Program-made: the position numbers and the translations under genes
In this document: positions 21,459-26,111 of the stretch, piece by piece
Layout of the letters: each line of letters begins with the position of its first letter
Numbering within the stretch: position 1 is the first letter of the stretch
Virus record (IMG/VR): IMGVR_UViG_3300038468_000075
Span: 1 to 26,111 of that record
DNA length: 26,111 bases
From: a virus
Reading direction: 5' to 3' (one strand)
Notes under the pieces: model-generated
What the model was told of the DNA's origin: nothing
The model's input: only the letters and a program-made list of their open reading frames with translations
Databases searched by the model: none

Positions 21459-21674
21459 TCATACCTTACCTAAATACCGAATCACGAAATACAGCCATCC
21501 CGGCATACCCAACATGAAGATAGCCGCTAAAATCATGAGCAGGAAGTCCTTGACTCGCAGTTCGCCATAGCGGCTAGCCTGCCTTCCAACGCTATCTATC
21601 AAAAAGTAGAGCATGACCGGAATGCTCCAGCAGATCATGGTAACGATAATTACTAGAGTCGTGGATGAGCCCAT
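21459..21674 (-). CDS. Two-helix membrane protein, candidate holin
   Basis: 71 residues with two membrane helices (LVIIVTMICWSIPVMLYFLI at about 7-26 and FLLMILAAIFMLGMPGWLYF at about 44-63) joined by a basic loop (GRQASRYGELRVKD). Size, two helices and proximity to the SleB-type lysin fit a class II holin, which would let the lysin reach the cell wall. Its stop codon directly abuts the last box of the array, so array and gene share a boundary with no spare base. Confidence 0.6.
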   Translation of the reverse strand: MGSSTTLVIIVTMICWSIPVMLYFLIDSVGRQASRYGELRVKDFLLMILAAIFMLGMPGWLYFVIRYLGKV

Positions 21675-21685
21675 ATGTCTGACTT

Positions 21686-21970
21686 TCAGGAAACATTTTT
21701 AAGTCCCGAATGTTCCATTTTCTCCATGATTGTGTCCACGATCAGGCGAACCGATTTTGGATCAAGAGAAAAGTGTTCCTTTGATTGATACGTTGTCAGG
21801 TAGAGATCGTCCTCCTTGATCTCGACTCCGAAGCATCGCAGCACTTCAAGATCACGAGGCGATGGCGCAAGGCTATAACTACTGCCAGCGGGATCGTATT
21901 CGTACTCGACGACTTGCGCCGCAACGCGGTAGCGAGAAATCAGGATCGTCAATGCTTCCCGGATATCCAT
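21686..21970 (-). CDS. Hypothetical 94-residue protein
   Basis: Starts at ATG 21970; a TTG at 22024 is in frame but lacks a ribosome site, and the ATG has none that is clear either. Begins MDIREALTILISRYRVAAQV, with a beta-rich middle and an amphipathic end (PKSVRLIVDTIMEKMEHSG). No family is recognised. Confidence 0.45.
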   Translation of the reverse strand: MDIREALTILISRYRVAAQVVEYEYDPAGSSYSLAPSPRDLEVLRCFGVEIKEDDLYLTTYQSKEHFSLDPKSVRLIVDTIMEKMEHSGLKNVS

Positions 21971-22010
21971 TACAAACAGAGCAAATTTAGGAGATGGTGC
22001 AACTGTTCCC

Positions 22011-22217
22011 CTACTCCAGCGCAACCGTCTTCTTCAACCGCTTGATCTCTTTGAACTCATAGACCGCGACCGCATCGCCATCCTGGTATACCGTCTCTTC
22101 GCTAAACCTGTCGATGGACGGAAGGGCGTCGAAGAGTGGACCATGATAGTTATCATACATGCGATAGATATACATTATCTTAGGGAACATAGATGCCTTG
22201 GAGCTTCCTTTTGTCAT
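22011..22217 (-). CDS. Hypothetical 68-residue protein
   Basis: GGGGAG lies 4 nt before the ATG. A short protein with an aromatic middle (IMYIYRMYDNYHGPLF) and a basic/amphipathic end (YEFKEIKRLKKTVALE). No family is recognised. The palindrome at 22236-22251 lies just upstream and may control it. Confidence 0.5.
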   Translation of the reverse strand: MTKGSSKASMFPKIMYIYRMYDNYHGPLFDALPSIDRFSEETVYQDGDAVAVYEFKEIKRLKKTVALE

Positions 22218-22235
22218 TTTTCTCCCCTCGCTCCA

Positions 22236-22251
22236 TGTCCAGATCTGGACA
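22236..22251. promoter_or_regulatory. Perfect 16-bp palindrome TGTCCAGATCTGGACA
   Basis: Lies in the gap between two leftward genes, 19 nt before the start codon of the 68-residue gene. It is the longest copy of the recurring palindrome (others at 4055-4068 and 11037-11052). It could be an operator or a self-pairing mRNA element. Confidence 0.5.
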
Positions 22252-22256
22252 CAGAT

Positions 22257-22724
22257 TTATGAATCACCATAGTTGATTGTTCCATCCGGATTGATATCGA
22301 TGATGGCCTCGACTCCAGCAGTATGCCATTCAAGCTGGATTCCGCCATCAGCCGTTGGCACCGAAGTCGCGGTCGTGCCCATAATGGCTTCGGCCATCCG
22401 CAGCGCCGCCTCCGTGATGGGTTTGGCGCGATAGGAATCCCACCCCGGCTTTAGCTCACGAAGCTGTTGGATTTGTTTGGCGATTGCCGATTGGCTGGAA
22501 CGACCCACAAGCTCGTAGATCACCTCATTCGCATAGTGATCCTGGACGGCCAACTGGGCTGCCTGCAAACTGAGGAACTGGCCGAAAGCTATATTTCCGC
22601 AGGAAGCAAAGTGTATCCCATCGGTTCCCGAGAACACTTCCCCCACGATCCGCTCAGTGCTCATGTCGCAATATCTCAGGATGGTTCCGCTGGTGGAAGA
22701 TTTTATCCATTCCATCTTTGGCAT
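22257..22724 (-). CDS. Hypothetical protein with GWDSYRAKPI motif
   Basis: 155 residues from ATG 22724, with GAGAGGTAGG just upstream. The C-terminal half carries ELKPGWDSYRAKPITEAAL, a helix, then VPTADGGIQLEWHTAGVEA, a combination I recall from a widespread family of uncharacterised proteins, often next to toxin-like or regulatory genes. The N-terminus is beta-rich. It follows the XRE regulator by 13 nt, so regulator and target or partner are possible. Confidence 0.55.
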   Translation of the reverse strand: MPKMEWIKSSTSGTILRYCDMSTERIVGEVFSGTDGIHFASCGNIAFGQFLSLQAAQLAVQDHYANEVIYELVGRSSQSAIAKQIQQLRELKPGWDSYRAKPITEAALRMAEAIMGTTATSVPTADGGIQLEWHTAGVEAIIDINPDGTINYGDS

Positions 22725-22737
22725 GGGCCTACCTCTC

Positions 22738-23079
22738 TCAGGCGGCTGGCGGCAGGTTGGAGGGCGCTCCCGAGGCATCGACTACAAGCTTGACCCCGAG
22801 GGCGAGACAGTACCTCATGATGGTGTCCAGACGCGGGACGCCCTGCCCGCCGTAGCGGCCAGTTTCGAATCTGGCAAGTGAAGGCTGTTCGATCCCCATG
22901 GCGGAGGCAAGCTCTCCCTGGGGGATCTTCAGCAGATCGCGGCGCATGTAGACCAGCTTTGAAATCAGTTCGATGGCTTCCAGGCGGGCCTGCTCCGAGA
23001 GCAGGATACGCCTGTTGAAGCGTTCCCTGCGCTTCTGCTCTTGCTCCGGCCCATCTCCTGTTTGCGTCTCTATTGCCAT
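22738..23079 (-). CDS. XRE-family regulator, probably leaderless
   Basis: 113 residues. A charged N-terminal helix (EQEQKRRERFNRRIL) precedes a helix-turn-helix: LLKIPQGELASAMGIEQPSL then ARFETGRYGGQGVPRLDTIM, and the C-terminal helix of an XRE/HipB-like domain. No ribosome site is present. A TACAGT -10 lies seven bases before the ATG, implying a leaderless mRNA, as for two other genes here. Likely represses its own operon and perhaps the divergent rightward genes. Confidence 0.7.
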   Translation of the reverse strand: MAIETQTGDGPEQEQKRRERFNRRILLSEQARLEAIELISKLVYMRRDLLKIPQGELASAMGIEQPSLARFETGRYGGQGVPRLDTIMRYCLALGVKLVVDASGAPSNLPPAA

Positions 23080-23433
23080 AGCCTATACTGTACACCTAGC
23101 ACCGATAGGGACGCAAGAGGAAAATATAGCCAGCAGGCTATAAAATGCTGGTTTTGGCCACTGGCCAGCCGTACTCCTGGGGTGGAAAGGCTTGCATAAA
23201 ATACAAAGAAAATGTCATAGGAGCGGGTGTTTTGCCGGGATTTTGGCTGCCTCGGGACCGTGGGGCTGTGCTAAAAGGCTTGCAAGGCTATAAGGAAGTG
23301 CGGCAGGGAGGACGTATCCTTATTATAGGGGGGTTGCCGGGAGGGGGTCTGGAGTGTGTTTGGTGCGCCGGTATATATTTTGGGTGATATACTAGGCCGA
23401 TGTCTGCCCAGACAATGGCTACGGAGGTCGGCG
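23080..23433. other. Divergent intergenic region with promoter and repeats
   Basis: Leftward: TTGCGT (23116-23111), 18-nt spacer, TACAGT (23092-23087). CCAGCA...TGCTGG (10-nt loop) and TATAGCC-AGCA-GGCTATA overlap near 23126-23155. Short motifs recur (AAGGCTTGCA twice, GGCTATAA twice). A rightward 80-codon frame from 23145 lacks a ribosome site and has an unlikely composition. TATTAT and TATACT near 23320 and 23390 are possible -10 boxes for the rightward genes, but no good -35 pairs with them. Confidence 0.35.
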
Positions 23434-23841
23434 ATGTGGTGCGGAACGTGGGTTCGGACGGGCTGTGAGCGCGAGATCACCTGCGAGGGCTGTTATTGTT
23501 GCGCGGAGCATTGCCAGTGCCTGGAAACGCAAGGAGATGAAGCCATGAAGAAGGGTAAACACATCGTCCACGGCGATCCATCATCGACCGCCCTTTGCCA
23601 GCGTTGCGGTGGAAGCCTGGGGGGTAAAGACACCTTCGATGGGTGTCATCGCTATTTCCCGGACTGTATGGAGACGATCCAAGCGCAGTTTGCCGAATTT
23701 GCCACGACTGGCCGGGTCCCTGTTTGGTACATAGGACCAGACCCCTGCGAGAGCATCCGGGAAAGGGTCCTTCGGTTAGGGTACAAGGAAAGATCTAGAT
23801 CGAAGAAGGATTCCTCCCTCGACCGCGAAACCATTCCCTGA
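23434..23841 (+). CDS. Cys-rich small protein with two possible starts
   Basis: 135 residues from ATG 23434, with GGAGG 6 nt before it; an internal ATG at 23545 also has AAGGAG 8 nt before it, so a 98-residue form is likely too. The N-terminal 35 residues are Cys-rich (CEGCYCCAEHCQC). A CxxC (LCQRCGGSLGG) and further Cys (DGCHRYFPDC) follow, suggesting metal binding. The C-terminus is basic. No family is recognised. Confidence 0.55.
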   Translation: MWCGTWVRTGCEREITCEGCYCCAEHCQCLETQGDEAMKKGKHIVHGDPSSTALCQRCGGSLGGKDTFDGCHRYFPDCMETIQAQFAEFATTGRVPVWYIGPDPCESIRERVLRLGYKERSRSKKDSSLDRETIP

Positions 23842-23849
23842 AGATCGGT

Positions 23850-24017
23850 ATGATCGTCGAGATAAGCGGTGAGGCCGGAAGGGAAAACCAAGGTAGCCGA
23901 TGCAACGTGGAGGCACACCCATTGACGGAGAAGGTAGTAGGCGGCATGAACATCACATGGCCGGTGGATGGGCGGTGGCCCGGCATAAGTGCTGTTTTTG
24001 CGGATATATACAGGTGA
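23850..24017 (+). CDS. Possible small protein, 55 residues
   Basis: Frame starting MIVEISGEAGRENQ and ending FADIYR, 8 nt after the previous stop, with only a weak ribosome site (GAAG). It overlaps the zinc-ribbon frame at 23900 in another phase. Both could be real overlapping phage genes, but this one has the weaker case. Confidence 0.3.
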   Translation: MIVEISGEAGRENQGSRCNVEAHPLTEKVVGGMNITWPVDGRWPGISAVFADIYR

Positions 24018-24115
24018 CCGTCTACCCGGCCAAGTGGCGCTCGGTCGAGTGCGCCCGCTGTGGCCGTATGACCGCCGTGCGGGCAGTGAGAAGGCAAACC
24101 AGGAGAAAATTCTAG
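23900..24115 (+). CDS. Small zinc-ribbon protein
   Basis: 71 residues. Two CxxC knuckles, KCCFCGYIQV and ECARCGRMTA, 17 residues apart, form a zinc ribbon, followed by an Arg-rich tail (VRAVRRQTRRKF) suited to nucleic-acid binding. The first 20 residues are poorly supported and the true start may be the Met at about residue 20. No specific function is recognised. Confidence 0.5.
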   Translation: MQRGGTPIDGEGSRRHEHHMAGGWAVARHKCCFCGYIQVTVYPAKWRSVECARCGRMTAVRAVRRQTRRKF

Positions 24116-24660
24116 TGCGGAATCCTTCATAGGCATAACCACAGGGAGCCAGACCCTCTTCCCATAGCTCCCTTATCCTTATATACATACCTTCCCTTCC
24201 CTCTTTCCTCTCTCCTCCCCAGCACAAAGCGAAGATCATAGGCGCATCCTAAATCTGGATGGAAAGATTTGGAAAGTTGTTTGATGGGATGTTTCAATTT
24301 TGCAGTTTTAAGTTGTTTTGAATTTTTGTTGATTTAAGTTGTTTGATGTTTTTATGGATTTTTATGGATTTTTATGGAGGGCGCGAGGAACTAAACAGTT
24401 CTATAAGCGCCCGCCGCTTGCGAGGCCCCTCCCCTGGGCCACTTTTGCCGCGATAAACAATCGGAACGGGAACCTCCGTTCTACTGTCACGGTAACTGAG
24501 ATTGCCATTACGGTTTCACTGTAAATTGCGTTCTATCTTGCAATCAAGTATCCAGAACTATTTCTCATTCAGAATCAACAAGTTACGAGAAAACGCTTGA
24601 CAATCGATTGCATTTCGGCGAAGTTTGGGGGGCCGAAAAAATTCGGCAGGAGATTGAACC
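24116..24660. other. 545-bp gap with short T-rich repeats
   Basis: No convincing gene. It holds a pyrimidine-rich run (about 24187-24220), a weak match to the recurring palindrome (CATCC-TAAATCT-GGATG, 24245-24261), a T-rich stretch with GTTGTTTGATG-like copies, three tandem ATTTTTATGG units near 24352-24380, and TTGACA near 24598 without a good -10. AGGAG precedes the next gene. The base composition contrasts with its GC-richer neighbours, so it may be a replication or regulatory region. Confidence 0.35.
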
Positions 24661-25140
24661 ATGACGTTAGCAGAGTTAGTGAAAGCTACGGGAATGCCCC
24701 GTGAGCAAGTGCTCAGCGTCTACAAAGACCTGGGCTCCTTGAAAGACACCGCAGAGTATTTCGGGATCACCGTGCTTGGTGGTCCCATGGCAGAACCCAA
24801 AGCGGCCAAAGCCGCCCCGAAACCGGCCAAAGTGGCTCCCAAAGCTGCCATCTCTCCAGTCGAGGCTTTCGTCCTGAAAGCCATCCCTTATCTGGCTGCT
24901 GCCAATGGCAGCAAGTCGAGGGGGGTTCATACCAGGATATCCGGGTTGAACTCCATGATAAGGCATCAATTCGGCATCGACCCAGTGGCCTTGCAAAAGG
25001 CGATGGTAGCCAAGGGTCTCGTAGAGGGCCATCCAGCCAAGATGGGGTACATGCTGTACCTCAGAGGGCAGATGCCCACACAACGGAGCGAGAAGGATCT
25101 CACCAGTCTCGCAGCGGAGATCCTCAAGAGCGGTGTATAA
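24661..25140 (+). CDS. Two-domain winged-helix-like protein with Ala/Pro/Lys linker
   Basis: 159 residues, AGGAG 8 nt before the ATG. An N-terminal helix-turn-helix-like segment (MTLAELVKATGMPREQVLSV then YKDLGSLKDTAEYFG) is joined by a repetitive linker (EPKAAKAAPKPAKVAPKAA, about 44-62) to a C-terminal domain (VEAFVLKAIPYLAAANGSK to YMLYLRG) that reads as a winged helix. Probably DNA-binding. It ends in a strong terminator, so it forms its own transcript. Confidence 0.55.
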   Translation: MTLAELVKATGMPREQVLSVYKDLGSLKDTAEYFGITVLGGPMAEPKAAKAAPKPAKVAPKAAISPVEAFVLKAIPYLAAANGSKSRGVHTRISGLNSMIRHQFGIDPVALQKAMVAKGLVEGHPAKMGYMLYLRGQMPTQRSEKDLTSLAAEILKSGV

Positions 25141-25153
25141 CGGCAACCTACTG

Positions 25154-25187
25154 AAGCCGTGGGACTTAACGGTTCCACGGCTTTTTT
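25154..25187 (+). terminator. Intrinsic terminator
   Basis: AAGCCGTGG (25154-25162) pairs perfectly with CCACGGCTT (25175-25183) around a 12-nt loop and is followed by T to 25187. It ends the transcript of the winged-helix-like gene. Confidence 0.85.
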
Positions 25188-25222
25188 CATGTCCACAGAT
25201 CTAGAAGGAGAAGGAGGGTTAC

Positions 25223-25627
25223 ATGGAAAGCCCTAGAAGAGTTATTGTCAGCCGCCACGCGGCTGCCATAGCTTTTATCCGGAACCGTGCTCCGGAGTTT
25301 GCGGACGCCGAGGTAATCGCGTCCGCCGCCCCCATTGATGTGATGGGGGCTATTGTAGCGGGAAATATCCCGCTACACTTAGCGGCGTTGGCCGAAGAAG
25401 TCATCGCCGTTGAATTCGACGGCCCGCCCCCACGCGGGGCCGAGTACGGACTCCCCGAGATGGAAGCGGCTGGAGCCCGCCTTGCCCGATATCGGGTCGA
25501 GTCGCTCGACGAGGACCCCAATTGCCCCTCTTGTCAAGGGGAGGGGTACATTGTTGACTACGAAAACGGTGACCACCTCTGCGGCATCTGCGGCGGTACT
25601 GGCCGCACAGAGGCCGCAAAATCTTGA
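25223..25627 (+). CDS. Csx16-like protein fused to a DnaJ-type zinc motif
   Basis: 134 residues, GGAGG 5 nt before the ATG. Residues 5-95 follow the Csx16 (Cas_VVA1548) pattern: VIVSRHAAAIAFIRNRAPEF, a middle GAIVAGNIPLHLAALAEEV, then PPRGAEYGLPEMEAAGARLA and RYRVES. The C-terminus adds two CxxCxGxG units, C101-PSC104-QGEG and C120-GIC123-GGTG, as in the DnaJ zinc domain. Csx16 proteins accompany type III CRISPR systems, and members have been reported as ring nucleases that degrade cyclic oligoadenylate. In a phage such a protein could blunt type III immunity. No CRISPR genes lie nearby. Confidence 0.65.
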   Translation: MESPRRVIVSRHAAAIAFIRNRAPEFADAEVIASAAPIDVMGAIVAGNIPLHLAALAEEVIAVEFDGPPPRGAEYGLPEMEAAGARLARYRVESLDEDPNCPSCQGEGYIVDYENGDHLCGICGGTGRTEAAKS

Positions 25628-25666
25628 TGTTGTTTCATGGGCTATCAGCCCGAAAGGAGAAAAAAC

Positions 25667-26111
25667 ATGCCACACATTATGGCCTACCATAAGCCATTGT
25701 TAGCCGAAATCTGCTGTGCTGCGGCAACTGAACTCTGCCGCACGGAGCAAGGGGATTTCGATCCAACCGCTTATGAATATGGGACGGAACCGTCCCGCTT
25801 CATGGCGGTAGCCATTCACGTCGCTCGCTCACTGGGGGGCGTCGTGACGTTCATCCAGCCAGACGGCCCTCAGCCGTCGTATGTCACTCCGGAGCCAGTC
25901 CACTTTGCAGACGGGTCCTACGTCTGCATCTCCTACGACTCCGCTATCGCCTTCCCCCCAAAAGGGAACTTCTACGCCATCCGCTATTACTACAGCAAAG
26001 ACCTAGAGACCGAATTCCAAATCCGCCGCTATTTCACCGCCCACACCACCGAGCAAGCCATCCTCGCCTTTGCGGGAATGGAAGAATGCTGGATTCAACT
26101 CCGGCACGCCG
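25667..26111 (+). CDS. Hypothetical protein, C-terminus beyond window
   Basis: Open from ATG 25667 (AAAGGAG 7 nt before) to the window end, 148 residues visible. Begins MPHIMAYHKPLLAEICCAAA, with a mixed alpha/beta body rich in Tyr and Phe (YVCISYDSAIAFPPKGNFYA, IRYYYSKDLE). No family is recognised. Directly follows the Csx16-like gene, after a small GGGCT-ATC-AGCCC hairpin, and is probably in the same operon. Confidence 0.6.
   Translation, partial: MPHIMAYHKPLLAEICCAAATELCRTEQGDFDPTAYEYGTEPSRFMAVAIHVARSLGGVVTFIQPDGPQPSYVTPEPVHFADGSYVCISYDSAIAFPPKGNFYAIRYYYSKDLETEFQIRRYFTAHTTEQAILAFAGMEECWIQLRHA

Noticed and set aside
20079-21473. Repeat-protein genes (12-residue units such as MKHS..ARS or ECF..ERA) on either strand of the array
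   Set aside because: Frames stay open because 36 is a multiple of three, but 35/37-bp units and stops break them, wobble positions of the boxes are fixed, and both strands look equally 'coding'.
23145-23387. 80-residue rightward protein
   Set aside because: No ribosome site, unlikely Gly-rich composition and short repeated DNA motifs suggest non-coding sequence.
23652-24239. 195-residue leftward protein
   Set aside because: It is antisense to the rightward Cys-rich and zinc-ribbon genes and has no ribosome site or recognisable domain.
24339-24524. 61-residue rightward protein
   Set aside because: Built largely from the T-rich ATTTTTATGG repeats, with no ribosome site.

Overview
The window is part of a tailed double-stranded DNA phage genome (Caudoviricetes type) or a prophage. 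The evidence is a head and packaging module on the minus strand: candidate small terminase, large terminase, portal, candidate scaffold and the N-terminus of a capsid protein. It also holds a SleB-type lysin beside a two-helix, holin-like membrane protein, and many small, tightly packed or overlapping genes. Promoters of the TTGACA/TATAAT type and Shine-Dalgarno sites (AGGAG/GGAGG) point to a bacterial host, but I cannot name it.

Layout. 1-7571: packaging and head genes read leftward, with three very short basic reading frames (12, 13 and 20 residues) and a strong promoter between the portal and the head-protein genes. 7571-12648: leftward small genes, mostly unrecognised, with membrane, secreted and helix-turn-helix products, and one rightward ribbon-helix-helix-like gene. 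12831-14004: a rightward pair encoding a membrane coiled-coil protein and a cyclic-phosphate-processing receiver (cREC) protein. 14202-14922: a non-coding stretch full of tRNA-like arms. 14923-16705: a Ro60/TROVE protein and a small coiled-coil partner. 16719-17308: a segment bounded by a 14-bp inverted repeat that contains a compact small-RNA gene. 17302-19998: leftward genes for a glycosyltransferase, a surface-type protein and the lysin. 20100-21458: a 38-unit, 36-bp array. 21459-23079: leftward small genes ending in an XRE-type regulator. 23434-26111: rightward accessory genes, including two Cys-rich proteins and a Csx16-like protein fused to a DnaJ-type zinc motif.

Two systems stand out. 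The first is the array at 20100-21458. Each 36-bp unit is constant box A (9 nt, GGCTCGCTC), 9 variable nt, constant box B (9 nt, GAAACATTC), 9 variable nt. This matches what I know of TIGR (tandem interspaced guide RNA) arrays, whose 36-nt guide RNAs carry two short guides and act with Nop-domain Tas proteins. I see no Tas gene in this window. The second is an RNA-handling module. A Ro60 homologue lies directly downstream of at least two, probably three, tRNA-like RNAs. One of these folds as a circularly permuted tRNA whose open ends form a long stem, which is the kind of architecture expected of a Ro-bound Y RNA. A cREC gene, predicted to act on RNA ends, lies just upstream.

Three genes appear to be transcribed from the base of their start codon (leaderless). 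A 14- to 16-bp palindrome recurs in gaps between genes and may be a phage operator.
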